From: Thinopyrum elongatum
Taxonomy: Eukaryota; Streptophyta; Magnoliopsida; Poales; Poaceae
Length of the DNA: 64,000 nt
Direction of reading: 5' to 3'
Assembly (NCBI GenBank): GCA_011799875.1
Contig: CM022303.1
Location: forward strand, 299,906,362-299,970,361
The position numbers were made by a program, and so were the translations under genes. Shown here piece after piece: positions 10,435 through 22,423 of this stretch (positions are counted from its first letter, which is position 1; each line of letters starts with the position of its first letter). The notes under the pieces were generated by a model. It saw only the letters and a program-made list of their open reading frames with translations, was not told the origin of the DNA and did no database searches.

Positions 10435-11759
10435 TGTTGGGTTCTACGGTAGGGTGCGTCGACTGCAAATTAAAATTTTCCTATGCGCAGAACAACCAGG
10501 AACATGCTACGGGGGATGGATCACGGATCATTACCACTGGACGCGCAGTGCCGTGCAGCGGAAGAAGAGTTGGGGTAGCGCGTCTGCGTGGATCGTCTCC
10601 TCCTCGTCAGATCTACCTCGAATAGCCGGTCGTTAGATCCCACGTACAAGTTCGCTGGAGCGGCGTAGGTGCACCGCCTCTAACAGTATCCGCGCATGCA
10701 GGAGGAACACCGTGCGATGGACTGCTAGGTCCGATCACACAGTCGGCGGCGAGTGGAGGTGGCTATTCGCAACACATGCAAATCCTAGTGACAGCACTAA
10801 AGCGATCAACTAAATGAGTGTGCTGCACCTCCACTATATATAGGCGTCCACCGCGGGCTCAACACTTGGACCTCGCACGGACCCTAAAGCCCAAAATATA
10901 TTCGGCCTGGATCCGAGTCCGAGCAGGATCACATCTCACTCGTGGAGTCCGATCGGGCCTCACAGGTTCCTTCCCTTAAGCATGTGACCCCTTAGGTTCA
11001 TGTCGGCTTGGTCGCAGGTCGGATCACCTCCGACCTGCTCGGCTGGTAGCGGCCTCTAGCAAGGCATGCCGACCACCAAGTAGACAATGAAGCCGGTTGG
11101 TGAACCTGTACAACATGTCACACTTCTGTTCCCTTTGCCACACGATATATGTTGTCGGGCTCAAGGCGAGTCTGTCATCCTTGTGCTAGCCCGACCTCTT
11201 TCTCGTTCCAGTGATGCCGACGACAAACCGGATTATCTCATAATCCTTATCGCACGGCCATGCTTATCTTGGTCGGATCACACGAGGGGGCCCAGAGTAT
11301 ATCTCTCCTGATCAGAGGGGTAAATACCATCTTGCTTGACCATGTCTCGCAGCATGGGTCTGGACAAGCCGGAAACCTACCTTTGTAACTACCCAGTCAC
11401 GGAGTAGCGTTTGGTTGGCCCAAAGCAAGTCTGTCACCATCCCGAGTACATGCGCCAGCTCAGGTCTTAGGACATAGAATGTATGTTGTACTAGAGACTC
11501 ACAGATGACATATTGCTGCGTCTCATAGTTGGGTCTGTCCGAGCCATTGCTGTGTCATATGCTAGTCTAGTCGGATGCGCGTTCACATAGCCCTTTCGAC
11601 TAGGGACCTTTTAGGATAGTCATCATACAATGCATAGTCCCACAAACAAGTCACGTACTTGTTGATACACATCATTGATAATGTCCAAGGACTATCTTTA
11701 TTCATAAACACATAGGAAATATCATCATACATGATTGCCTCTAGGGCATATCTCCAACA
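10435..11759 (-). repeat. 3' LTR of the copia element
   Basis: Read on the minus strand it begins TGTTGGAGATATGCCCTAG (from 11759) and ends GTAGAACCCAACA (at 10435), an inverted TGTTGG/CCAACA pair. The start is the hallmark of a common Triticeae copia LTR group. A TATATATAG box lies near 10837-10845 on the minus strand. The purine-rich AAGTGGGAGAC just upstream (11770-11760) is the likely polypurine tract. Confidence 0.85.
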
Positions 11760-11779
11760 GTCTCCCACTTGCACTAGAG

Positions 11780-12330
11780 TCAATCAAATAGACATCTAAT
11801 GCCCATAGCTCTAATGTGCCCCTCATGCTTGGGTTGTGGAAGCGGCTTAGTCAACGGATCTACAATATTTCCATCTGTGTGAATTTTGCATAACTCAACA
11901 TCACCATTCTTTACGATCTTTCGTATTAGGTGATATTTCCGATCTATGCGTTTGGCCTTGTGGTGATTCCTCGGCTCCTTGGCTTGTGCAATGGCACCCA
12001 AATTATCAAAATAAATGTCGAATGGTTTTACCAAGGCTAGGAAAATACCAAGATCATCCAGAAAGTTCCGGATCCAAACACCTTCCTTTGCAGCTTCACA
12101 AGCCGCAATGTGTTCGGCTTCTGTGGTAGAATCGGCCACTGTATCTTGCTTGGAACTCATCCAACTCGCTGCTCCTCCATTCATGATGTACACGAATCCA
12201 GACTATGATCGACAATCATCTCTGTCGGTTTGGAAACTGGCGTTGGCGTAACCCCTTACGACGAGATCTTCCTCACCTCCATAAACTAGGAACATCTCTT
12301 TAGTCCTTTTCAGGTACTTCAAAATAGTCT
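11780..12330 (-). pseudogene. Copia RNase H domain
   Basis: RNase H degrades the RNA strand of the RNA-DNA hybrid during reverse transcription. The frame reads GGAASWMSSKQDTVADSTTE, AEHIAACEAAKEGVW, and IRNFLDDLGI, and later IHTDGNIVDPLTKPLP, which is the conserved end of copia pol. It closes at 11780. Upstream of 12193 a stop and frame uncertainty separate it from the RT. Confidence 0.85.
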
Positions 12331-13060
12331 TTACCGCTGCACAGTGACTCTCACCTGGGTTGCCCTGGTATCTACTTGTAGGCTTATTGCAAAAGCAACA
12401 TCAGGCCGTGTACATATCATGGCATACATGATGGATCCGATTGCCGAGGCATACGGAATCTGACTCATCCTGCTTTGCTCATCAGATGTCGAAGGACTCT
12501 GAGTCTCGCTTAGCCTTATAACATGTGAGACAGGCAAGAAACCTTTCTTGGCCTCACTCATGTTGAACCGCTTCAACACTTTATCTATGTATGTGCTCTG
12601 GCTCAAGCCGAGTAGCCTCCTCGATCTATCTCTATAGATCTTGATGCCTAAAATGTAAACTACCTCACCAAGGTCCTTCATTGAAAACTTGCCATTTAAT
12701 GATTCCTTGACCGAGTTCAGCATTGAAACATCATTTCCGATCAGTAGTATGTCATCCACATACAATATAAAAAACACTATCGAGCTCCCACTTAACTGCT
12801 TGTATAAACAAGCGTCCTCTTCGCTTTTGATGAAATCGAGACCAGTGACGACCTCATCAAAATGAATGTTCCAACTCCGAGATGCTTGCCTCAACCCATA
12901 AATGGATCTCTTGAGCTTGCATACCTTACAATAAAAAATATGAAGCTATAGCTAGTACGATCCTCACCGACTTCAGCATCGCTACCAGCGAGTAAGTCTC
13001 ATCGTAGTCAATTCCTTGAACTTGTCCATAACATTTAGCGACAAGCCGAGCTTTGTGGAT
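12331..13060 (-). pseudogene. Copia reverse transcriptase, with internal loss
   Basis: The RT catalytic motif YVDDILLIGND is present, preceded by RQASRSWN and followed by MKDLGEVVYILGIKI. The N-terminal part (about 13060-12900) is frame-shifted relative to the rest, and the stretch between GIDYDET and the YGLRQASR-like motif is too short for the family, so an internal deletion is likely. The integrase side lies in another frame. Confidence 0.8.
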
Positions 13061-14275
13061 CTAAACATTTCCATCCACATAGGTTTTCTTCTTAAAGACC
13101 CATTTGCAACCAATGGCTGTTATGCCAGGCGGCGGATCAACCAAGTCCCAGACTTGATTCTCATCCATGGACATTAACTCGGATCTCATGGCCTCCAGCC
13201 ATGCCTCGGAATCTGGGCTCACCATCGCTTCTGCATACGTGGCTGGCTCGTCACTTTCTAGCAACAATACATCACGCACTCTGTGCAATCTTTCCGACCT
13301 CCGTGGTTCCAGTGCCGCTTCCACTACAGGTTCCCTGACCGACTACGGTATGATCTCATCACCAGCCGAGTCGTCCCAAAGTGTTCCTCGAATTTCTTTG
13401 AGTCGGACCGTCCTCCCACTTGCTTCCCGACTGAGAAACTCTTGCTCAAGGAAAACCCCATTCCGAGCAACAAACACTTTGTTCTCTTTCGGGTTGTAAA
13501 AGTTATATCCCAAAGTTTCCCTCGGATATCCCACGAATATGCATTTATCTGACTTGGGTGTAAGCTTGTCTGACATCAGTCGCTTGACAAATGCTTCACA
13601 ACCCCAAATCTTTAGAAAAGACAAACTGGGACTCTTCCCGGTCCACATCTCATGTGGTGTCTTGTCTACGGATTTTGATGGTACCCTGGTAAGTGTGAAA
13701 GCTGCAGTTTCTAGAGCGTATCCCCAGAATGACAAGGGTAAATCCGATTTGCTCATCGTTGACCGGACCATGTCCAACAAGGTCCTATTCCTCTGTTCCG
13801 ACATGCCGTTTCTCTGTGGTGTACCCGAAGGTGTGAGCTGAGGTACTATACCTCGGCTTTTCAGATGATCATCAAACTCCTGGCTCATGTACTCACCTCC
13901 ACGATCTGATCGTAGAAGCTTTATAGTCTTGCCGAGCTGATTTTCAACCTCATTTTGAAACTCTTTGAACTTTTCAAAAGTTTCTGACTTGTGCCTCATC
14001 AAATAGATATACCCATATCAACTCAAGTCGTCGGTAAAAGTCATGAAGTACTGATAGCCACCTCTGGTAGTTGTGCTCATTGGACCACACACATCATTGT
14101 GTATAAGCTCCAATAGCTCGGACGCCATGTCGCAACTCTTTGCAAAAGGAGACTTAGTCATCTTGCCTAGCAAGCATGATTCACATGTCTCGAACGACTC
14201 AAAGTCGGACGAAGTTAGGAGCCCATCATCATGGAGCTTCTTCATGCGTTTCAGACTATGTGTCCAAGTCGGCAA
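13061..14275 (-). pseudogene. Copia integrase and downstream linker
   Basis: Integrase inserts the cDNA into the chromosome. The core is clear: CESCLLGKMTKSPF (zinc-binding end), IHNDVCGPM (first Asp), LLRSDRGGEYMS (second Asp), and GTPQRNGMSEQRNRTL (Glu region), with the copia GKSPSLSFLKIWGCEAFV block further on. A TGA at 14020-14018 and another stop near 13342 interrupt one frame. The segment ends with the EAWLEAMRSELMSMDENQVW linker that precedes the RT. Confidence 0.88.
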
Positions 14276-14283
14276 TGCCAGAA

Positions 14284-15142
14284 TTATGTCAGATTTATCT
14301 CATTAGGCTTATGCCTCTTGACATTCACGTTATAGACCGATTCCAGTTCAAGATTCAATATAAAAATCCCATCAACAATGGGTGCATAGCCGTGGAACAT
14401 TCCATTCAAATAAAACGAACAACCATTGTCCTTTAAATTGAATTCATAACCCTGACTCATCAAGCATGAGGTAGAAATAATGTTCCGACTAAGTGCAGGA
14501 ATGTAATAACAATTATTCAATTCCAAAATAAATCCAGAAGGAAGATGGAGCTACATCGTGCCGACCTCCAACGCAGCAACTCTTGCTTTGTGGCCGACCC
14601 TGATGTCAATCTCCCCTTGTGCCACACGCCTAGTTCTTACCAGCCCCTGCATCGAGTTGCAAATATGAACAGCCGATCCGGTATCAAATACCCAAGAGCT
14701 ACTAGGTATGTCAGCAAGGTAAATGTCTATAACATATGTAACAAGTGTACCTTTGCCTGAAGCAGCATTTCCGGCCTTCTTGCCAAGCTCAGCAAGCCAC
14801 TTGCTATAGTTCCTCTTCAAGTGACCAGTTTCCTTACAATGGTAGCAAATGGTATTTGAGTCCGGTCCAGGCTTTGGCGCAGCGGTAGAGGTTACCATCT
14901 CCGTGCCCTTTGCCTTAGCCTTCTTCTTGGACCAACTCTTCTTAAACTTAGCCGATTTCTACACCATCAACACTTGATGCATGCCTTTCTTAATATCCTG
15001 CTCTACCACTTTGAGCATCCCATGCAATTCAGTGAGCTTCTTATCCATGACATGCATATGATAGTTCGAGATGAGCATCCCATAGCTGGGTGGAAGAGAA
15101 CCCAGAACTGCATAAGCAGCCAGCTCATCCAAGAGCGGGAAG
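14284..15142 (-). pseudogene. Copia gag C-terminus and protease
   Basis: The gag end carries a zinc knuckle, CYHCKETGHLKRNY, whose fourth metal ligand is Tyr in place of Cys. It follows a UBN2-like gag segment (ELAAYAVLGSLPPSYG). The protease has the active-site SWVFDTGSAVHICN. The N-terminal gag and start codon are missing because the element is cut at 15142. Frames shift between 14551 and 14526. Confidence 0.82.
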
Positions 15143-16712
15143 TGATACGTCCCCAACGTATCTATAATTTTTTATTGTTCCATGTTATTATATTATCTGT
15201 TTTGGATGTTTTATATGCATTAATATGATATATTATATTATTTTTGGGACTAACTTATAAACCTAGAGCCCAGTGCCAGTTTCTATTTTTTCCTTGTTTT
15301 TGAGTTTCACAGAAAAGGAATATCAAACGGAATAAAACTTTACGATGATTTTTCTTGGACGAGAAGACATCCGTGGAGCTTAGAGAGGGGCCAGAAGAGT
15401 CCCGAGGGAACCACAAGCCCTCAGGCCGGGCCCTAGGGGGGCGCCTCCCTGGCTTGTGGGCCCCTCGGGAGTCCTCCAACCCTAATTCTTGCGCAATAAA
15501 TTCCCAAATATTCCCAAACCAACAGAAGCGTCCACAAAAATACTTTTCCGCCACCGCAAGCCTCTGTTCCCGTGAGATCCCATCTTGGTGCCTTTTTCGG
15601 CACCCTGCCAGAGGCGGATTCGATCACGGAGGGCCTCTACATCAACCTTGCTGCCCTTCCGATGAAGCGTGAGTAGTTTACCACAGACCTACGGGTCCAT
15701 AGCTAGTAGCTAGATGGCTTCTTCTCTCTCTTTGATCTTCAATACAATGTTCTCCTCGATGTTCTTTGAGATCTATCTGATGTAATATTCTTTTGCGGTG
15801 TGTTTGTCGAGATCCGATGAATTGTGGATTTATGATCAGATTATCTATGAATATTATTTGAGTCTTCTCTGAACTCTTTTATGCATGATTTAATATCTTT
15901 GTATTTCTCTTCGAATTATCGGTTTGGTTTGGCCAACTAGATTGGTTTTTCTTGCAATGGGAGAGGTGCTTAGTTTTGGGTTCAATCTTGCGGTGTCCTC
16001 AGCCAGTGACATAGTAGGGGTAGCGGGGCACGTATTGTATTGTTGCCATCAAGGGTAAAATGATGGGGTTTTCATCATATTGCTTGAGTTTATCCCTCTA
16101 CATCATGGCATCTTACTTAAAGCGTTGCTCTGTTCTTATGAACTTAATACTCTAGATGCAGGCAGGAGTCGGTCGATGTGTGGAGTAATAGTAGTAGATG
16201 CAGAATCGTTTCGGTCTACTTGACACTGACGTGATGCATATATTCATAATCATTGCCTTGGATATCGTCATAACTTTGCGCTTTTCTATCAATTGCTCGA
16301 CAGTAATTTGTTCACCCACCGTATTATTTTCTTTCAAGAGAGAAGCCTCTAGTGAAACCTATGGCCCCTAGGTCTATTTTCCATCATATATTTTTAGATC
16401 TATAAACCAAAAAACCCAAAAATACCTTGCTGCAATTTATTTGTTTTTACTTTGTTTTACATTTTAGTAATCTTTTATACCTATCTCTATTATATCTCAC
16501 TCTTGTTCGAGACCGTGAAGGGATTGACAACCCCTTTTTCGCGTTGAGTGCAAGTGTTTGTTAGTTTGTGCAGGTGCATAGATTGGAGACTTGCTTGTGC
16601 CTCCTACTGGATTGATACCTTGGTTCTTAACTGAGGGAAATACTTATATCTACTTTGCTGCATCACCCTTTCCTCTTCAAGGGAAAAATCAACGCAAGCT
16701 CAAGAAGTAGCA
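15143..16712 (+). repeat. LTR 1 of the array
   Basis: It starts TGATACGTCCCCAACGTATC and ends CTCAAGAAGTAGCA. The promoter box seen as CTATAAATT in the other two LTRs is GCAATAAATT here (about 15490), so LTR 1 has probably lost its TATA box. Its last ~450 bp match LTR 2 almost perfectly, whereas its first part does not. Confidence 0.9.
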
Positions 16713-16723
16713 GGAAGAATTTC

Positions 16724-16741
16724 TGGCGCCGTTGCCGGGGA
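16724..16741 (+). promoter_or_regulatory. Primer-binding site, unit 1
   Basis: TGGCGCCGTTGCCGGGGA lies 11 bases after LTR 1. This sequence is the conserved Athila-group site complementary to the 3' end of a tRNA (tRNA-Asp by family knowledge). Confidence 0.85.
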
Positions 16742-16965
16742 GGTTCTACATCAAGCCTACCAAGTACCCATCATAAACTCTCATCTCTTGCATTACATTA
16801 TTTGCGATTTGCCTCTCATTTTCCTCTCCCCCACTTCTAAAACATTTTCAGAAAAACACAAAAATATTTTCCTTCTTTTCATTTACCTTTTATGTCTTAC
16901 TTGGTTTGGTTGCTCGTTCGCTTGTTATAATTGTGTGTTTATTGAAAATCAGAAGCAAAAAGTTT

Positions 16966-17838
16966 ATGGATCCTCATCCACTTGCTAATCTTTTTAAGAG
17001 ATCCAATTATGATGAACCAATTGCTAGTGAGTTGCGTGCACTAGATTATCTTTATGAAGTTTCGCTTGAAATTCGTGAATCTGAAAATTGTGATGAAGTG
17101 TTAAAAGAAGAAATTTATGAAGTGATTCACGATAACTCCTTAAAAGAAAAGCATGATTGCAATGATGTTATTATAAATTCTATTAATATCAATTGTGCTA
17201 ATAATATGCAAAACCCCAAGCTTGGGGATTCTAATTTTGCCATGTCCACTACTTATTGCAATGATCATGATTGGGGCGATTCTTCTTATGACCTTGAAAA
17301 TTTATTTAAGCCACATGATGAATATGTTTGCGATAATATTGAAAGTGGGTTTGGAAGAGTGTCAACTTTAGCTAAAAATAAACCCACCTATTTGGAGAGT
17401 TTTCAATCTAATGAAATTTTTGATAAAAGTGGACTTGGACTGATCATGACTTTAATTGATGATCCCACAATTTTGGAAGAGTGTCAACTTCGCAAGCCTG
17501 TGGATCATGTAGAGAATATGTTATGTGATAGCTATATTGTTGAATTTTAATATGATCCCACATGTAATTATTATGAGAGAGGAAAATATTGTGGTAGAAA
17601 ATTTCGTGTTACTAAATTACCTCTCGTTATGTTGCGATTGCTATTGTTTCTTTCTTCTTTGCATATGCTAGTTTTTGCTTGCCTTGATAATTTTTTTGCC
17701 TACAAAATGCCTATGCATAGGAAGTATGTTGACTTAAATATGTTTGTCACATGTTTTATGATGCTCTCTTCGTGTTTCAATTGCTATCTTTCATGTGAGC
17801 ATCATTTAAATTATCAACGCCTAGCTAAAAGGCTTTAA
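16966..17838 (+). pseudogene. Unknown ORF of the non-autonomous element, copy 1
   Basis: I do not recognise this protein as gag or pol. It starts at ATG (MDPHPLANLFKRSNYDEP) and is acidic and Asn/Asp-rich. Copy 1 stops at TAA (17548-17550), where copy 2 has GAA. The same frame then goes on for about 95 codons into a strongly hydrophobic stretch (VMLRLLLFLSSLHMLVFACL, about 17626-17685) that could be a membrane segment. Relative to copy 2 a one-base difference near 17732 changes the tail. It lies where gag would be, after the primer-binding site. The element therefore depends on a partner for replication proteins. Conservation of the frame in two copies suggests it was once translated; its role is unknown. 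Confidence 0.6.
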
Positions 17839-20575
17839 AGAAAAGCGCTTGTTGGGAGACAACCCAATATTTCTCTTTTATGTTTTTATGAAATACACGT
17901 TATTACCTCTGTAGTAATTTTGTTTTGGTGTTTTAATTAGTGTTTGAGCCAAGCAAGACCTTTGGGATGGTCTACGGTGATAGTTGATTTGATCTTGCTG
18001 AAAAAAAGAAACTTTTGCGCTCATTTCTGAAAATTCAATAAATCATAGAAACGTGCTTTTGATCTGAATTTTTTTAAAAGATTGATATACAAATTTCTCA
18101 GGTTTTCCTAATTTTTAAGAATTTTTGGAGTTACAGAAGTATACGTAATTTCCAGATTACTACAGACTGTCTTGTTTTTGACAGATTCTGTTTTCTATGT
18201 GTTGTTTGCTTATTTTGCTGAATCTATGGGTAGTATCGGGGGGTATGAACCAGGGAGAAGTTGGAATACAGTAGATATTACACCAATGTAAATAAATAAT
18301 GAGTTCACAACAGTACCTAAAGTGGTGATTTATTTTATTATACTAACGGATCATATGAGTTTTTTTTTTGTTGAGTTTTTTGTTGTGAAGTTTTCAAGTT
18401 TTGGGTAAAGATTTGATGGACAACGGAATAAGGAGTGGCAGGAGCCTAAGCTTGGGGATGCCCAAGAAACCCCAAGGTAATATTCAAGGACAACCAAGCA
18501 TCTAAGCTTGGGGATGCCCCGGATGGCATCCCCTCTTTTGTCTTCGTTCATCGGTAAATTTACTTGAGGCTATATTTTTATTCACCACATGATATGTGTT
18601 TTGCTTGGAGTGTCTTGTATGATATGATTCTTTGCTTTTTAGTTTGCCACAATCATCCTTTCTGTACACATATTTTGAAGGGACACACATGAATCGTGAA
18701 TTTGTTAGAATACTCTATGTGCTTCACTTATATCTCTTGAGCTAGGCAGTTTGCTCTAGTGCTTCATTTATATCTTTTTAGAGCACAGCGGTGGCTTTAT
18801 TTTATCGAAATTGTTGAACTATAATGCTTCACTTATATTATTTTGAGAGTCTCTAAACAGCATGGTAATTTTCTTAGTTTATGAATTTAGTCCTAATATG
18901 ATGGGCATCCAAGAGGGCTATAATAAAAACTTTCATATAAAGAGCGTTGAATAAGATGAGAAGTTTGATTCCTTGCATTTGTTTTGAGATATACAGATGG
19001 TGATATTAGAGTCATGCTAGTGATTAATTGTGGATTGGTAGAAATAATTGTGTTAAAGTTTGTGATTCTCGTAGCATGCACGTATGGTGAACCGTTATGT
19101 GATGAAGTCGGAGCATGATTTATTTTTTGATTGTCTTTCTTATGAGTGGTGGTCGGGGACAAGTGATGGTCTTTCCCTACCAATCTATCCCCCTAGGAGC
19201 ATGCATGTAGTACTTTGTTTCGATAGCTAATAATTTTTTGCAATAAGTATGTGAGTTATTTATGACTAATGTTGAGTCCATGGATTATACGCACTCTCAC
19301 CCTTCCACCATTGCTAGCCTCTCTAGTACCGCGCAACTTTCGCCAGTGCATTAAACCCACCATATACCCTCCTCAAAACAGCCACCATACCTACCTTTTA
19401 TGGCATTTCCATAGCCATTTGGAGATATATTGCCATGCAACTTCCACCGTTCCATTTTATTATGACACGCACCATCATTGTCATATTGCTTTGCATGATC
19501 ATGTAGTTGGCATAGTATTTGTGGCAAGGCCACTGTTCATAATTTCATACATGACACTCTTGATCATTGCACATCCCGGTACACCGCCAGAGGCATTCAT
19601 ATAGTGTCATATCTTGTTCTAGTATCGAGTTGTAAGTAAATAAAAGTGTGATGATCATCATTATTAGAGCATTGTCCCATGTGAGGAAAGGATGACGGAA
19701 GCTATGATTCCCTCACAAGTTGGGATGAGTCTCCAGACTTTACAAAAAATAAAAGAGGCCAAAAGAAGCCCAAAGAAAAAAAGAAAAGAAAAAAATGAGA
19801 GAAAAGAGAGAAGGTACAATGTTACTATCCTTTTTCCACACTTGTGCTTCAAAGTAGCACCATGATCTTCATGATAGAGAGTCTCCTATTTTCTCACTTT
19901 CATATACTAGTGAGAATTTTTCATTATAGAACTTGGCTTGTATATTCCAATGATGGGATTCTTCAAATTGCCCTAGGTCTTCGTGAGCAAGGAAGTTGGA
20001 TGAACACCCACTTAGTTTCTTTTTGAGCTTTCATACATTTATAGCTCTAGTGCATCCATTGCATGGCAATCCCTACTCACTCACATTGATATCTATTGAT
20101 GGGCATCTCCATAGCCCATTAATACGCCTAGTTGATGTGAGACTTTCTCCTTCATTTTGTCTTCTCCACAACCACCATATTCTATTCCACCTATAGTGCT
20201 ATATCCATGGCTCACGCTCATGTATTGATGAAAGTTGAAAAAGTTTGAGAACACCAAAAGTATGAAACAATTGCTTGGCTTGTCATCAGGGTTGTGCATG
20301 ATAAAATACTTTGTGTGATGAAGATGGAGCATAGCCAGACTATATGATTTTGTAGGGATAACTTTCTTTGGCCATGTTATTTTGAGAAGACATGATTGCT
20401 TTATTAGTATGCTTGAAGTATTATTGTTTTTATGTCAATATTGAACTTTTGTTTTGAATCTTATGGATCTGAATATTCATGCCACAATAAAAGAAAATTA
20501 CATGGATAAATATGTTAGGTAGCATTCCACATCAAAAATTCTGTTTTTGTCATTTACCTACTCGAGGACGAGTAG
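17839..20575 (+). other. Non-coding internal region, unit 1
   Basis: No credible ORF. Features: GGGAGACAACCCAATATTTC just after the ORF, a common motif of Triticeae gypsy internal DNA; two AAGCTTGGGGATGCCC boxes (18448 and 18505), the second forming a GGGGATGCC/GGCATCCCC hairpin; imperfect repeats of CTTCACTTATATC(T)TTTT (18721-18845); and a purine-rich stretch (19741-19816). Confidence 0.6.
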
Positions 20576-20595
20576 GAATTAAGCTTGGGGATGCT
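20557..20595 (+). promoter_or_regulatory. Hairpin and polypurine tract before LTR 2
   Basis: CCTACTCG-AGGA-CGAGTAGG (20557-20576) is a perfect 8-bp stem with a 4-base loop. It is followed by AAGCTTGGGGATGCT, the polypurine tract for plus-strand priming, and then by LTR 2. In unit 2 the right arm of the hairpin is mutated (CGATTTGG). Confidence 0.75.
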
Positions 20596-22170
20596 TGATA
20601 CGTCTCCAACGTACCTATAATTTTTTATTGTTCCATGCTATTATATTATCTATTTTGGATGTTTTATATGCATTAATATGTTATTTTACATTATTTTTGG
20701 GACTAACTTATTAACCTAGAGCCCAGTGCCTGTTTCTGTTTTTTTCCTTATTTTTGAGTTTCACAGAAAAGGAATATCAAATGGAGTCCAAACGGAATAA
20801 AACTTTATGATGATTTTTCTTGGACCAGAAGACATCCAAGGAGCTTGGAGAGGGGGCCAGAAGAGTCCCGAGGGCACCACAAGCCCTCAGGTCGCGCCCT
20901 AGGAGGGGGGCGCCTCCCAGGATTGTGGGCCCCTCGGGAGTCCTCCAACCGTAATTCTTGCTCTATAAATTCCCAAATATTCCCAAACCAACAGAAGCGT
21001 CCACCAAAATACTTTTCCGCCACCGCAAGCCTCTGTTCCCATGAGATCCCATCTTGGGGCCTTTTTCGGCACCCTGCCGGAGGGGGATTCGATCACGGAG
21101 GGCCTCTACATCAACCTTGTTGCCCTTCCGATGAAGCATGAGTAGTTTACCAAAGACCTACGGCTCCATAGCTAGTAGCTAGATAGCTTGTTATCTCTCT
21201 TTGATCTTCAATACAATGTTCTCCTCGATGTTCTTGGAGATATATCCGCTGTAATATTCTTTTGTGGTGTGTTTGTCGAGATCCGATGAATTGTGGATTT
21301 ATGATCAGATTATCTATGAATATTATTTGAGTCTTCTATGAACTCTTTTATGCATGATTTAATATCTTTGTATTTCTCTTCAAATTATTGGTTTGGTTTG
21401 GCCAACTAGATTGGTTTTTCTTGCAATGGGAGAGGTGCTTAGTTTTGGGTTCAATCTTGCTGTGTCCTCACCCAGTGACATAGTAGGGGTAGCGAGGCAC
21501 ATATTGTATTGTTGCCATCAAGGGTAAAAAGATGGGTTTTTCATCATATTGCTTCAGTTTATCCCTCTACATCATGTCATCTTACTTAAAGTGTTGCTCT
21601 GTTCTTATGAACTTAATACTCTAGATGCAGGCAGGAGTCGGTCGATGTGTGGAGTAATAGTAGTAGATGCAGAATCGTTTCGGTCTACTTGTCATGGACG
21701 TGAAGCCTATATTCATAATCATTTCCTTGGATATCGTCATAACTTTGCGCTTTTCTATCAATTGCTCGACAGTAATTTGTTCACCCACCGTATTATTTTC
21801 TTTCAAGAGAGAAGCCTCTAGTGAAACCTATGGCCCCTAGGTCTATTTTCCATCATATATTTTTAGATCTATAAACCAAAAAACCCAAAAATACCTTGCT
21901 GCAATTTATTTGTTTTACATTTTAGTAATCTTTTATACCTATCTCTATTATATCTCACTCTTGTTCGAGACCGTGAAGGGATTGACAACCCCTTTTTCGC
22001 GTTGAGTGCAAGTGTTTGTTAGTTTGTGCAGGTGCATAGATTGGAGACTTGCTTGTGCCTCCTACTGGATTGATACCTTGGTTCTTAACTGAGGGAAATA
22101 CTTATATCTACTTTGCTGCATCACCCTTTCCTCTTCAAGGGAAAAATCAACGCAAGCTCAAGAAGTAGCA
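20596..22170 (+). repeat. LTR 2 (shared middle LTR)
   Basis: It starts TGATACGTCTCCAACGTACC and ends AGAAGTAGCA. A TATAAAT box is at 20964-20970. A 13-base gap relative to LTRs 1 and 3 occurs near 21912. It serves as 3' LTR of unit 1 and 5' LTR of unit 2. Confidence 0.9.
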
Positions 22171-22181
22171 GGAAGAATTTC

Positions 22182-22199
22182 TGGCGCCGTTGCCGGGGA
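22182..22199 (+). promoter_or_regulatory. Primer-binding site, unit 2
   Basis: Identical to the unit 1 site and at the same distance (11 bases) after its LTR. Confidence 0.85.
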
Positions 22200-22423
22200 G
22201 GTTCTACATCAAGCCTACCAAGTACCCATCATAAACTCTCATCTCTTGCATTACATTATTTGCGATTTGCCTCTCATTTTCCTCTCCCCCACTTCTAAAA
22301 CATTTTCAGAAAAACACAAAAATATTTTCCTTCTTTTCATTTACCTTTTATGTCTTACTTGGTTTGGTTGCTCGTTCGCTTGTTATAATTGTGTGTTTAT
22401 TGAAAATCAGAAGCAAAAAGTTT

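Larger units (their letters stand above)
10435..15142 (-). mobile_element. Ty1/copia retrotransposon, 5' part missing
   Basis: On the minus strand the order is gag, protease, integrase, reverse transcriptase, RNase H, 3' LTR, the copia order. The 5' LTR and the start of gag are absent because the sequence stops abruptly at the Athila-like LTR (15143) and does not resume on its far side at 27655. Several stops and frame changes show it is inactive. Confidence 0.9.

Noticed and set aside
10368..10636. Plus-strand ORFs over the copia LTR end
   Set aside because: They overlap the LTR terminus and have no domain.
19269..19604. 111-codon frame, also present at 24728-25063
   Set aside because: Repeated only because the two retrotransposon units are copies; the composition is non-coding and the frame is not better kept than its surroundings.
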